Assembly: GCA_019240015.1 (NCBI GenBank)
Contig: JAFAZB010000485.1
Location: 1-14,617, forward strand
Direction: 5' to 3'
Source: Solirubrobacterales bacterium
GTDB lineage: Bacteria > Actinomycetota > Thermoleophilia > Solirubrobacterales > Solirubrobacteraceae
Length of the DNA stretch: 14,617 nt
Shown: positions 6,070 to 12,644 of the stretch, one piece after another
How the letters are laid out: every line of letters begins with the position of its first letter
Position numbering within the stretch: the first letter of the stretch is position 1
The notes under the pieces: generated by a model
What the model saw: the letters and a program-made list of their open reading frames with translations, nothing else
Told to the model about the DNA's origin: nothing
Databases searched by the model: none
Translations under genes and position numbers: made by a program

Positions 6070-6819
6070 ATGCAAAGCAAAACGATCGAACTGAGGACCG
6101 CCGACGGCGTCGCCGACGCCTACCTCGCCCATCCCGACGACGGCGAGCATCCGGCCGTGCTGTTCATCATGGACGCGTTCGGGCTGCGGCCACGGATCGA
6201 GGAGATGGCCGACCGCATCGCCGAGCGTGGCTACGTGGTGCTGGCGCCCAACGTCTTCTACCGGGCGGGTCGCGCACCCGCACTGGATCTGCCGGACCCC
6301 GGCGACCCCGGCGCCCGCTCGAGCTTCATGCAGAAAGTCCGGCCGCTGAGCGAGCAGCTGACGCGCGACCGGCTCGCCAGCGACGGGGGCGCCTACCTCG
6401 ACTACCTGGCGCAGCTCGCCCCCGGGCCGGTCGCGATCACCGGCTACTGCATGGGGGCGCGCCTGGGCTGGGGGATCGCGGCGGCCCACCCCGACCGCGT
6501 CGCGGCGCTGGCCGGCTTCCATGGCGGGGGGCTGGTCACCGACGCCCCCGACAGCCCGCACCGCTCCGCCGGCCACCTGAACGCCGAGGTGTACTTCGGG
6601 CACGCCGACGAGGACCCCGGCATGGCCCCGGAGCAGATCGCCGCGCTCGACCGAGCGCTCGACGAGGCCGCGGTGCGACACCTGACCGAGGTCTACGAGG
6701 GCGCCAGGCACGGTTACACGATGGCCGATCACCGCGCCTGGAACGAAGCCGCCTGCGAGCGGCACTTCGACGCGCTGTTCGCGCTGCTGGAGCGCAGCCT
6801 GGAGGCCCGTCCCGCGTAA
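6070..6819 (+). CDS. Dienelactone hydrolase family protein
   Basis: A 249-residue alpha/beta hydrolase of the dienelactone hydrolase (DLH) family. The nucleophile elbow is GYCMGAR with Cys127, the DLH-type cysteine nucleophile. The acid is probably D180 in YFGHADED, and the histidine is H214 in GARHGYTM. The N-terminal half has the expected PAVLFIMDAFGLRPRIEEMADRIA stretch, with the oxyanion region after strand 3. Classical DLH hydrolyses dienelactone to maleylacetate in chlorocatechol breakdown. No catechol genes are nearby, so this is probably one of the many DLH-like carboxylesterases of unknown substrate. ATG 6070 has no clear Shine-Dalgarno site. The gene converges with the FAD dehydrogenase across 15 bases. 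Confidence 0.92.
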   Translation: MQSKTIELRTADGVADAYLAHPDDGEHPAVLFIMDAFGLRPRIEEMADRIAERGYVVLAPNVFYRAGRAPALDLPDPGDPGARSSFMQKVRPLSEQLTRDRLASDGGAYLDYLAQLAPGPVAITGYCMGARLGWGIAAAHPDRVAALAGFHGGGLVTDAPDSPHRSAGHLNAEVYFGHADEDPGMAPEQIAALDRALDEAAVRHLTEVYEGARHGYTMADHRAWNEAACERHFDALFALLERSLEARPA

Positions 6820-6829
6820 CCGGGCCCGC

Positions 6830-6846
6830 CGGGGCTAGGGTCCCCG
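6830..6846. terminator. Weak hairpin between convergent genes
   Basis: CGGGG (6830-6834) can pair with CCCCG (6842-6846) around a 7-base loop in the short gap between the DLH and FAD dehydrogenase ends. There is no T tract. It is a modest candidate and includes the dehydrogenase stop codon in its loop. Confidence 0.25.
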
Positions 6847-8517
6847 CCCGAGTCGCGCGGCGATCGCCCGGCCCGCGGTTCTACCGGAGAACAGGCAGCC
6901 GCCGAGAAACGTCCCCTCGAGCGCGTTGTAGCCGTGCATCCCGCCGCCGCCAAAGCCCGCGACCTCACCGGCGGCGAACAAGCCCGGCACCCGCTCCCCC
7001 GAGGGTGACAGGACGTTCCCCTCCAAATCCGTCTGCAAGCCGCCCAGCGTCTTGCGCGTGAGGATGTTCAGCCGAACGGCGATCAACGGCCCCGCCTTGG
7101 GGTCGAGCAGCCGGTGCGGCGCTGCCACCCGGCTGAAGCGATCGGGCAGGTAGCGCCGGGCGGCCCGGATCGCGATCACCTGCATGTCCTTGCTGAAGGG
7201 GTTGCGGACCTCGTTGTCACGGGCGACGATCTCGCGCTCGACGGCGGCGGGATCGAGCAGCGGCTGATCGCCGATCGCGTTCATCCCTCGCACCAGGTCG
7301 GAAACGGTGCGCTCGACGATGAAGTCGGGACCGAGATCCATGAACTTCTGAACCGGACCGGGCACGCGCGGCATGATCCGCTCACGGATCGTGTCCGGGA
7401 CGCTGCGTCCGGTCAGGTCCGGGTTCTGCTCTGACCCCGACAGCGCGAACTCGCGCTCGATGATCCTGCGGTTGAGCACGAACCAGGTGTAGTCGTACCC
7501 GCTCCTGCCGATGTAGGCGAGCGTCGCGAGCGTGTCGAAGCCCGGGAACAGCGGCACCGGCAGCCGCCGGCCCGTCGCGTCGAGCCACAGCGACGAGGGA
7601 CCGGGGAGGATCCGGATCCCGTGGTGGCTCCAGATCGGATCCCAGTTGCGGATCCCCTCCACGTAGTGCCACATGCGATCGCGGCCGATCAGATTGGCGC
7701 CGGCGCGCTCGGCGATCGCCAGCATCCGTCCGTCGACGTGCGCCGGCACGCCGGAGATCATCTTCGACGGCGGCCGACCCAGGCGCTCGGGCCAGTTCTG
7801 GCGCACCAGCTCGAAGTTGTGGCCAATCCCGCCCGAGCCCACGACCACGGCCTGCGCTCGCGCCGAGAACTCCCCGACGACCTCCCGGGAGCTGTCCTGT
7901 CCCCGCTTGATCTCGCTCGGGGCGAGCACCGAGCCGCTGACGCCGGAGATCTGCCCGCCGGCGAGCGTCAGCTCGTCCACCCGGTGCCGAAACGCGAGCT
8001 GCACGAGGCCGCGCATCATCCCGGCCCGGACCCGCTCGATGAACGGCTCGATCAGCCGCGGCCCGGTTCCCCAGGTGAGGTGAAAGCGCGGCACCGAGTT
8101 CCCGTGACCGCTGCCGGTGGTTCCCCCCCGTTCCGCCCAGCCGGGGCTCGGCAGCACCCGGATCCCCATCGAATGAAGCCACTCGCGCTTCTCGCCGGCG
8201 GCGAACTCCACGTACGCGCGAGCCCAGCGCCGGGGCCATTCGTCCTCGGGCCGGTCGAACGAAGCGCTTCCCAACCAGTCCTGCCAGGCCAGCTCGAAGG
8301 AATCCCTGACCCCGGCGCGCCGCTGCTCGGGAGTGTCCACCATGAACAGTCCCCCCAGCGACCAGAACGCCTGGCCGCCGAGCGACACCTCGGGCTCCTG
8401 GTCTACCAGCAGCACGCGCCGGCCGGCGTCCGCGAGCTCGGCGGCCGCGGTCAGTCCAGCCAAGCCGGCCCCAACGACGATCACGTCCGCCTCGAGCGCT
8501 GCTGTCTCCAATGCCAT
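6835..8517 (-). CDS. FAD-binding dehydrogenase (fumarate reductase/KstD-like)
   Basis: A 560-residue flavoprotein. The N-terminus has the dinucleotide-binding fold ADVIVVGAGLAGLTAAAELA (G16, G18, G21) followed by RVLLVDQEPEVSLGGQAFWS. The middle includes GSGHGNSVPRFHLTWGTGP and a second nucleotide-contact segment AVVVGSGGIGHNFELV. The C-terminus has GLFAAGEVAGFGGGGMHGYNALEGTFLGGCLFSGRTAGRAIA, which closes over the FAD. Layout and length match the actinobacterial 'FAD-binding dehydrogenase' group (such as Rv0785) related to fumarate reductase flavoprotein and 3-ketosteroid delta1-dehydrogenase. The substrate is not known. Start choice is odd: AGGAGG directly abuts ATG 8517 with no gap, while an in-frame TTG at 8511 has a normal 6-base spacing. 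I keep ATG 8517 by convention; the products differ by two residues. Confidence 0.9.
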   Translation of the reverse strand: MALETAALEADVIVVGAGLAGLTAAAELADAGRRVLLVDQEPEVSLGGQAFWSLGGLFMVDTPEQRRAGVRDSFELAWQDWLGSASFDRPEDEWPRRWARAYVEFAAGEKREWLHSMGIRVLPSPGWAERGGTTGSGHGNSVPRFHLTWGTGPRLIEPFIERVRAGMMRGLVQLAFRHRVDELTLAGGQISGVSGSVLAPSEIKRGQDSSREVVGEFSARAQAVVVGSGGIGHNFELVRQNWPERLGRPPSKMISGVPAHVDGRMLAIAERAGANLIGRDRMWHYVEGIRNWDPIWSHHGIRILPGPSSLWLDATGRRLPVPLFPGFDTLATLAYIGRSGYDYTWFVLNRRIIEREFALSGSEQNPDLTGRSVPDTIRERIMPRVPGPVQKFMDLGPDFIVERTVSDLVRGMNAIGDQPLLDPAAVEREIVARDNEVRNPFSKDMQVIAIRAARRYLPDRFSRVAAPHRLLDPKAGPLIAVRLNILTRKTLGGLQTDLEGNVLSPSGERVPGLFAAGEVAGFGGGGMHGYNALEGTFLGGCLFSGRTAGRAIAARLGRGP

Positions 8518-8557
8518 CCTCCTCAACCAGCCGTTGCCAACCCACGACGACGCCGGC

Positions 8558-8563
8558 AGCGTA
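8558..8563 (-). promoter_or_regulatory. Candidate -10 box (TACGCT) for the FAD dehydrogenase
   Basis: Read on the minus strand, TACGCT lies 40 bases upstream of ATG 8517, leaving a leader of about 34 bases that carries AGGAGG. It is the same hexamer, at a similar distance, as that before the VOC gene at 1223-1228. No -35 box is evident. Confidence 0.35.
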
Positions 8564-8630
8564 GGGAATTGCGCCGCGCGGCGGGCCGGATGGCGGCGAC
8601 GAGCACCCCACGTCCGCCGGGAAGGGCTGC

Positions 8631-8636
8631 CAGAAT
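8631..8636 (+). promoter_or_regulatory. -10 box CAGAAT of a leaderless promoter
   Basis: CAGAAT ends 6 bases before GTG 8643, placing the transcription start on the start codon. It would drive the DUF1905-cupin pair. No -35 box or ribosome site is visible. Confidence 0.45.
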
Positions 8637-8642
8637 GCCCGC

Positions 8643-9101
8643 GTGGGAATGCTGCGGTTCAGCGCGACGCTCGTCAAGCGCGGCCCCGCGGCCGCCGTGG
8701 TCCTCGATCAGCAGCAGGTGGAGGCGGTCGGGGAGGGCGCCAAGCGCTTTCCCGTGCAGGCCACGGTGAACGGCTACCGCTGGCGAACGAGCATCGCGCG
8801 GATGGGCGGCGAGTCCCTGCTAGGGCTGAGTCGCGCAGTGCGCGAGCAGGCCGGCGTGCAGGCGGGAGACACCGTGGACGTCGAGCTCGAGCTGGATTCG
8901 GCGCCCCGGGAGGTCGAGCTGCCGCAGGCGCTCGCCCTCGCGCTGGCGTCCGACGACGACGCCCGTCGCGCCTTCGACGCGCTGTCCTATACCCATCGCA
9001 AGGAGCTCGCCCGGTCGGTGGCCGAGGCCAAGCGCGAGGAGACGCGCAGCCGCCGGGTCGCAAACGCGGTGGAGCTGCTGCGGGCCGGGAAGACGCCGTG
9101 A
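8643..9101 (+). CDS. DUF1905/YdeI-type protein
   Basis: A 152-residue protein with two parts. Residues about 3-90 are a DUF1905 beta-barrel module: MLRFSATLVKRGPAAAVVLD, then GAKRFPVQATVNGYRWRTSI, then GESLLGLSRAVREQAGVQAG and DTVDVELELDSAPREVELP. Residues about 95-150 match the helical 'bacteriocin-protection, YdeI/OmpD-associated' domain: ALASDDDARRAFDALSYTHR, then ELARSVAEAKREETRSRRVA and a helix ending in RAGKTP. The molecular function of these domains is not established. GTG 8643 is supported by the -10 box 6 bases upstream; ATG 8649 is an alternative. Its stop overlaps the cupin start by 4 bases (GTGA), so the two are translationally coupled. Confidence 0.9.
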   Translation: MGMLRFSATLVKRGPAAAVVLDQQQVEAVGEGAKRFPVQATVNGYRWRTSIARMGGESLLGLSRAVREQAGVQAGDTVDVELELDSAPREVELPQALALALASDDDARRAFDALSYTHRKELARSVAEAKREETRSRRVANAVELLRAGKTP

Positions 9102-9592
9102 CGGGCGCGGATCCGAACGTGCTCGAGCCGAGCTCGTGGGAGCGCGAGCTGGGGTCCGCGCGCGGCACGCGCGTCGGCGCCGCCGCCGGTGCGGTGGAGC
9201 TCGGGTGCACGTTGTACGAGCTCGACCCGAACAGCCAGGCCGTCCCCTACCACATGCACCACGGCAACGAGGAGTTGCTGATCGTGCTCGAGGGCAGGCT
9301 CGAGCTGCGCACGCCGCAGGCGACCCGCGAGGTGCCGGCCGGGGCCGTGGTGTCGTTTCCGGCGGGCGCGGGCGGCGCCCACCGGGTGCGCAATTCCTCG
9401 GACGCGCTTGCCCGCTACCTGGTGGTCTCGACGATGCGCTTCCCGGAGCTCGCCGAGCAGCTCGACACGGGTACCGTGCTCGCGCTCAAGGGGCCGGGGG
9501 ACGGGTGGGCATTCCCGGCTGGCGGCGCCGGCGACTACATGAAGCTGACTGAACAGGCACTCGCCGCCGACGCCGCGCATCCGCGCGACTGA
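9098..9592 (+). CDS. Cupin-domain protein
   Basis: A 164-residue single-domain cupin. Motif 1 is YHMHHGNEELLIVLEG, with metal ligands H52, H54 and E59. Motif 2 is GAVVSFPAGAGGAHRVRN, with H95 as the fourth ligand and N99. All four expected ligands are present, so it should bind a divalent metal. GTG 9098 is inferred from the 4-base overlap with the stop of the DUF1905 gene; the frame is open further upstream, but that part is a shadow of the DUF1905 gene. The role is unknown: it could be a small-molecule isomerase, dioxygenase or sensor. It converges with the CGNR gene across 10 bases. Confidence 0.88.
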   Translation: MTGADPNVLEPSSWERELGSARGTRVGAAAGAVELGCTLYELDPNSQAVPYHMHHGNEELLIVLEGRLELRTPQATREVPAGAVVSFPAGAGGAHRVRNSSDALARYLVVSTMRFPELAEQLDTGTVLALKGPGDGWAFPAGGAGDYMKLTEQALAADAAHPRD

Positions 9593-9602
9593 CTGCCACG
9601 CC

Positions 9603-10172
9603 CTACCGGCGCCGTGCCCGCAGCTGGCGATTGTTCAGGCGGTTGCCGCACGAGGCCATGTCGCACCAGTGCCCCTGCTGATTGCGCGAGCGGTCGTAGT
9701 ACGCCCACCGGCAGTCGGGGTTCCCACACAGCTTCAGGCGGCTCCAGGTGCCCTCCTCCTGCGCCTGCCGGATGATCAGCAGCAACTCGAACAGTCCGTC
9801 GTCGAGCGTGCCGTGGCCGGGGTTCTCGAGCGACAGGGCCCCATCCGGGTGGATGCGCAGGCGCGGGTGGTGACGTTCGGCCAGCTCCCGCAGCGGCTCC
9901 AGATCGTTGCCGCGAGCCTGGCCTTCCGCGAGCTCGAGCAGACCGCGGATGCTCTCTCGGATCGCCCGGGCCCATACGAGGTCCTCAGCGGTCAGGGCGA
10001 CGTGCTCGCCCAGCAGCCCCGCCTCCTCGAGCCACCGCCGACCCGCCTCGGGGTCGTCGAGCAGCTCGATTTGATCGTCGAGCTGGTGCGTGTTGATGAA
10101 CCCCTGGACGAGCAGCAGCGGCATCGGGGCGGGCTTGGACTCTGTGCCGGGATACCAGCTAGGCAAGTTCAC
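9603..10172 (-). CDS. CGNR zinc-finger (ABATE-domain) protein, probable regulator
   Basis: A 189-residue protein. The N-terminal and middle parts (about 12-135) form an ABATE-like helical domain: LLLVQGFINTHQL, DPEAGRRWLEEAGLL and RAIRESIRGLLELAEGQARG. The C-terminus is the CGNR zinc finger LKLCGNPDCRWAYYDRSRNQ plus GHWCDMASCGNR, with four cysteines as CX4C-X15-CX4C. CGNR proteins are thought to bind DNA and to act as stress or ligand-linked regulators; direct evidence is limited. GTG 10172 is chosen because a TACGAT -10 box on this strand (10184-10179) ends 6 bases before it, giving a leaderless start; TTG 10178 would fall between the two. It is divergent from the gene at 10250 and may control the shared region. 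Confidence 0.92.
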   Translation of the reverse strand: MNLPSWYPGTESKPAPMPLLLVQGFINTHQLDDQIELLDDPEAGRRWLEEAGLLGEHVALTAEDLVWARAIRESIRGLLELAEGQARGNDLEPLRELAERHHPRLRIHPDGALSLENPGHGTLDDGLFELLLIIRQAQEEGTWSRLKLCGNPDCRWAYYDRSRNQQGHWCDMASCGNRLNNRQLRARRR

Positions 10173-10178
10173 GTGCAA

Positions 10179-10184
10179 ATCGTA
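10179..10184 (-). promoter_or_regulatory. -10 box TACGAT of a leaderless promoter for the CGNR gene
   Basis: On the minus strand TACGAT is followed by 6 bases and then GTG 10172, so the transcript would begin on the start codon. No convincing -35 hexamer is seen. Confidence 0.5.
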
Positions 10185-10209
10185 GCGATTTCGTGACCGG
10201 CAAAACGGC

Positions 10210-10238
10210 TTGACAGGTCATGATGACCGGCGTATCAT
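10210..10238 (+). promoter_or_regulatory. Consensus-like sigma70 promoter TTGACA-N17-TATCAT
   Basis: A perfect -35 TTGACA (10210-10215) is followed by a 17-base spacer and the -10 TATCAT (10233-10238). Transcription would start near 10245, within a base or two of GTG 10244 and just before ATG 10250. It is the strongest promoter by sequence in the window. Confidence 0.8.
10216..10228. promoter_or_regulatory. Palindrome in the promoter spacer, candidate operator
   Basis: GGTCAT-G-ATGACC is a perfect inverted repeat with 6-base arms, lying wholly between the -35 and -10 boxes. The half-site GGTCATGA recurs 30 bases downstream at 10246-10253, over the start of the gene. A repressor bound here would block polymerase. 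The binder is unknown; the divergent CGNR protein is one candidate. Confidence 0.55.
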
Positions 10239-10249
10239 GTTTGGTGGTC

Positions 10250-10756
10250 ATGAAAACCCCATCCGACAACCGCCATCTCACTCCCTCTGTAGACCGCGCG
10301 ACCCTGGCTCTGCTCCGCGGCCCGGCGATCGCGAGCCGGCCGCGGCTGCGGGACCGGTTGCTCGCCCGCTGGCGCGCCCGACGGCTCGACGGCCAGCTCG
10401 CGGCCGGCGTCCCGGCGGAGGCCAGCCCGGCCCTCGCGCTCCGCGCTCGCAAGCTGATCGACGTGTCGCGACGGCGCTCGATCGCCGACGGGCTGCGCCG
10501 AATCGTGCGCGATGCCCAGGAGGGCGTGCGGCCCGCGCTGGGCCGCGTCAACCCTCCGCGGCGGCGTGTCGCCGCTGCCAGCCACGAGCTGACCGTGTTG
10601 GCCGATGCGCTCGCCGAGCCCGGCCCGGTCGCGCCCCCCGGCGTGGCGCGCGCTTGGATCCTGCTGACCGACGGCGCCGGTCCGCTGTACAACCCAGGCA
10701 GCGAGGTCAGCCTTCAGGCCGAGCTCGCCGCCGCCGTCGCGCAGCTCCAGCCGTAG
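10250..10756 (+). CDS. Unrecognised basic protein
   Basis: A 168-residue protein with no domain I can name. It is rich in Arg and Leu with mostly helical character: ATLALLRGPAIASRPRLRDR, LLARWRARRLDGQLAAGVPA and RKLIDVSRRRSIADGLRRIV. A later segment, RVAAASHELTVLADALAEPG, leads into a C-terminal part with ARAWILLTDGAGPLYNPGSE and LQAELAAAVAQLQP. The start is ATG 10250 or, in frame, GTG 10244, which would be leaderless; both lie right after a strong promoter. It is divergent from the CGNR gene and ends 56 bases before the MarR gene. There is no signal peptide or membrane segment. A soluble nucleic-acid or protein partner role is possible but unproven. Confidence 0.75.
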   Translation: MKTPSDNRHLTPSVDRATLALLRGPAIASRPRLRDRLLARWRARRLDGQLAAGVPAEASPALALRARKLIDVSRRRSIADGLRRIVRDAQEGVRPALGRVNPPRRRVAAASHELTVLADALAEPGPVAPPGVARAWILLTDGAGPLYNPGSEVSLQAELAAAVAQLQP

Positions 10757-10798
10757 CGGACTACCCGGTGTCGAGCCGCGGCCGCCCCGACCGGCCAC

Positions 10799-10807
10799 TG
10801 CTAGAAT
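10799..10807 (+). promoter_or_regulatory. Extended -10 promoter (TGC-TAGAAT) for the MarR-MFS operon
   Basis: TGC precedes TAGAAT (10802-10807), forming an extended -10 box. No -35 box is visible at the normal spacing, which fits extended -10 promoters. The start would fall at about 10814, inside the palindromes at 10808-10831. Confidence 0.6.
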
Positions 10808-10831
10808 AATGCTTGCCAGCAAGCAAGCATT
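10808..10831. promoter_or_regulatory. Nested palindromes, candidate MarR operator
   Basis: Outer arms AATGCTTG (10808-10815) and CAAGCATT (10824-10831) are perfect inverted repeats around 8 bases. Overlapping them, GCTTGC (10811-10816) and GCAAGC (10819-10824) are perfect arms around CA. The site begins at the end of the -10 box, so a bound dimer would stop transcription of the MarR-MFS operon. This is the usual arrangement for MarR autorepression. Confidence 0.7.
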
Positions 10832-11301
10832 CAGGAGACGTCACGGGAACGGCACCGCTATCGCAGCTCGATACCACTGCGCGGCTGCGCGGGGTGATCG
10901 GCCGGCTCCACCGCCGGCTGCGTCCCACCGCGGCCGGCACCGCCGCGGGGCTGACGCCGACCCGTAGCTCGGTCTTGCTCGCGGTCGCGCGTGCGGGCCC
11001 GGTTCGGCTGTCCGAGCTGGCCGATTCGGAGGGCCTGAACCCGACGATGCTCTCACGGGTGATCTCCTCGTTGGTCGCCGACGGCCTGCTCGCGCGAGCC
11101 AACGACCAGGGCGATCGCCGGGCCGCGTGGGTGAAGGCAACCGCCGCCGGGCGGCGACTGGCGGAGCGCATGCGGCGGGAGCGGACCGCCGCGCTGAACC
11201 TGGCCCTCGATGGGCTGGTGCAAGCAGATCGCACCCGAATCGAGAAGGCGCTGCCGGCGCTCGAGCAGCTCGCCGAGCAGCTCAAGCGGGCGCGAGCATG
11301 A
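10813..11301 (+). CDS. MarR-family transcriptional regulator
   Basis: A 162-residue winged-helix regulator. The core is LTPTRSSVLLAVARAGPVRL, then SELADSEGLNPTMLSRVISS (recognition helix), LVADGLLARANDQGDRRAAW (wing) and VKATAAGRRLAERM. A C-terminal dimerisation helix runs through DRTRIEKALPALEQLAEQLK. MarR proteins repress nearby genes and release DNA on binding phenolic or toxic ligands. The start is uncertain: in this frame the only upstream start is TTG 10813, which fits leaderless transcription from the TAGAAT box. ATG 10809 is out of frame, and AGGAG (10833-10837) has no start codon after it. It overlaps the MFS gene by 4 bases (ATGA), so both are one operon under the palindromes at 10808-10831. 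Confidence 0.9.
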   Translation: MPASKHSGDVTGTAPLSQLDTTARLRGVIGRLHRRLRPTAAGTAAGLTPTRSSVLLAVARAGPVRLSELADSEGLNPTMLSRVISSLVADGLLARANDQGDRRAAWVKATAAGRRLAERMRRERTAALNLALDGLVQADRTRIEKALPALEQLAEQLKRARA

Positions 11302-12629
11302 CCCGCGTGCTGAGCGCGGGCCGCGCCACCTTCGCCGCCCTGTCGGTCCCCAACTACCGCCGCTACTACAGCGGCCAGGCGATCTCCCTGACCGGCACCT
11401 GGATGCAGATGACCGCTCAGGCCTGGCTAGTGCTGACGCTCACCCACTCGAGCACCGTGCTCGGCCTGATCGTGGCCCTCCAGACACTGCCGGTGCTGCT
11501 GCTCGGACCCTACGGCGGCGTGATCGCCGACCGGGTCGACAAGCGCCGGCTGATGATCGCGCTGCAGAGCGCGATGGGTCTCCAGGCACTCGCGCTCGGC
11601 CTGCTGACGGTCACCGGCGTGGTTCGCGTGTGGGAGATCGGGGTGCTTGCGTCGCTGCTTGGTGTGAACAATGCGTTCGAGAACCCGGCGCGACAGTCGT
11701 TCATGCTCGAGATGGTCGGCTCGCGGCATCTGCGCAACGCGGTCAGCCTCAACTCGGTGCTGGTCAACGTCGCGCGTACGCTGGGCCCGGCGGCGGCGGG
11801 GCTGCTGATCGCGAGCGTCGGCGACGGCGTGTGCTTCCTGGTCAACGCGGCGAGCTTCGTGGCGGTGGTGGGCTCGCTGATCACGCTGGACCGCGCGGCG
11901 CTGCGCCCGACCGAGCCCACCCCACGCGCCCGCGGGCAGCTCCGCGAGGGGCTGCGCTACGTGCGCGGGACGCCCCAGCTGGCGGTGCCGCTGCTGATGA
12001 TGGCGGTGGTCGGATGCCTCACCTACGAATTTCAGGTCTCGCTCCCGGTGATGGCCAGCCGGGGTCTGCACGTCGGCGCGACCGGGTTTGGGTTCATGAC
12101 CGCCGCGATGGGGATCGGGGCGGTCAGTGGCGGGCTGCTGGTCGCCGCTCGGGGAAAGACGGGCCTGCGCCCGCTCGTGCTGGCCGCCTCCGCGTTCGGG
12201 CTGGCGGTCGCGCTGGCGACGATCGCGCCGAACCTGGCCTTCGAGCTCGTCGCGCTGGGCTTCACGGGCGCCGCCAGCCTGACGTTCATGTCGACCGGCA
12301 ACTCCACCCTCCAGCTGACTGCGGCGCCGGAGATGCGGGGGCGGGTGATGTCGCTGTGGTTCGTGGCCTTCCAGGGCTCGACGCCAATCGGCGGCCCGAT
12401 CGTGGGTTGGGTGATGGAGCTGCTCGGAGCCCGCTCGGGCCTGGGTCTGGGCGCCGTCACCTGCCTGCTCGTAGCGCTGGCGGGGCTCGCGGCGATGTCC
12501 CGCGGACAGCGCGACCACCCGTCCGGGCCTGTACCGCCGGGCCGCATGCGGCCCGGCGCGGCTGCGCGCATGCGCGCAGCCGAGGCGCCGCCTCCAGCAC
12601 GGCCCGCTCGGCATCCGGCCTCGCCTTGA
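11298..12629 (+). CDS. MFS exporter (MFS_3, EntS-like)
   Basis: A 443-residue membrane transporter with about 12 hydrophobic helices from residue 10 to 405. The start RATFAALSVPNYRRYYSGQA and then SLTGTWMQMTAQAWLVLTLT are typical of the MFS_3/EntS-like group. The loop GPYGGVIADRVDKRRLMIA is the conserved MFS motif A between helices 2 and 3. Other markers are ENPARQSFMLEMVG, LNSVLVNVARTLGPAAAGLL and APEMRGRVMSLWFVAFQGST. Such proteins are proton-driven drug or siderophore exporters; the substrate is unknown. The ATG overlaps the MarR stop, so expression probably follows relief of MarR repression. The last 31 codons (from about 413) are encoded by palindromic DNA at 12535-12606 and are rich in Pro/Ala/Arg, unlike the family, which normally ends earlier. 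Confidence 0.93.
   Translation: MTRVLSAGRATFAALSVPNYRRYYSGQAISLTGTWMQMTAQAWLVLTLTHSSTVLGLIVALQTLPVLLLGPYGGVIADRVDKRRLMIALQSAMGLQALALGLLTVTGVVRVWEIGVLASLLGVNNAFENPARQSFMLEMVGSRHLRNAVSLNSVLVNVARTLGPAAAGLLIASVGDGVCFLVNAASFVAVVGSLITLDRAALRPTEPTPRARGQLREGLRYVRGTPQLAVPLLMMAVVGCLTYEFQVSLPVMASRGLHVGATGFGFMTAAMGIGAVSGGLLVAARGKTGLRPLVLAASAFGLAVALATIAPNLAFELVALGFTGAASLTFMSTGNSTLQLTAAPEMRGRVMSLWFVAFQGSTPIGGPIVGWVMELLGARSGLGLGAVTCLLVALAGLAAMSRGQRDHPSGPVPPGRMRPGAAARMRAAEAPPPARPARHPASP
12535..12558. repeat. 24-bp perfect palindrome (first of two abutting)
   Basis: CGCCGGGCC at one end mirrors GGCCCGGCG at the other around a central GCATGC, giving perfect symmetry over 24 bases. It lies inside the 3' end of the MFS gene and touches the next palindrome with no gap. 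Confidence 0.85.
12559..12582. repeat. 24-bp perfect palindrome (second of two abutting)
   Basis: CGGCTGCGC mirrors GCGCAGCCG around the same GCATGC centre, with perfect symmetry over 24 bases. Its right arm (CGCAGCCG) can also pair with CGGCTGCG in each of the two downstream direct repeats, so alternative folds are possible. Confidence 0.85.
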
Positions 12630-12644
12630 CGGGCCGTGCTGGAG
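12592..12644. terminator. Large stem-loop at the MFS 3' end
   Basis: CTCCAGCACGGCCCG (12592-12606) pairs perfectly with CGGGCCGTGCTGGAG (12630-12644), a 15-bp stem with a 23-base loop that contains the MFS stop codon (12627-12629). It could end transcription of the MarR-MFS operon and, being symmetric, of the lipoprotein gene from the other side. There is no T tract. It is part of the repeat cluster, so a mobile or repeat-element origin is also possible. Confidence 0.5.

Noticed and set aside
5011..6765. A 584-codon open frame on the minus strand across the membrane, ACT and hydrolase genes
   Set aside because: The three plus-strand genes have clear motifs and normal lengths; the antisense frame gives only Arg/Gly/Asp-rich sequence without a domain, as expected in high-GC DNA.
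7382..8677. A 431-codon open frame on the minus strand, offset from the FAD dehydrogenase
   Set aside because: The FAD dehydrogenase frame has the full set of FAD motifs; this one is Arg/Gly-rich and also crosses the divergent promoter region.
8333..9097. Upstream extension of the cupin frame into the DUF1905 gene and the FAD dehydrogenase region
   Set aside because: The extension has no cupin-related content and overlaps two well-supported genes; the 4-base overlap with DUF1905 gives a natural start at 9098.
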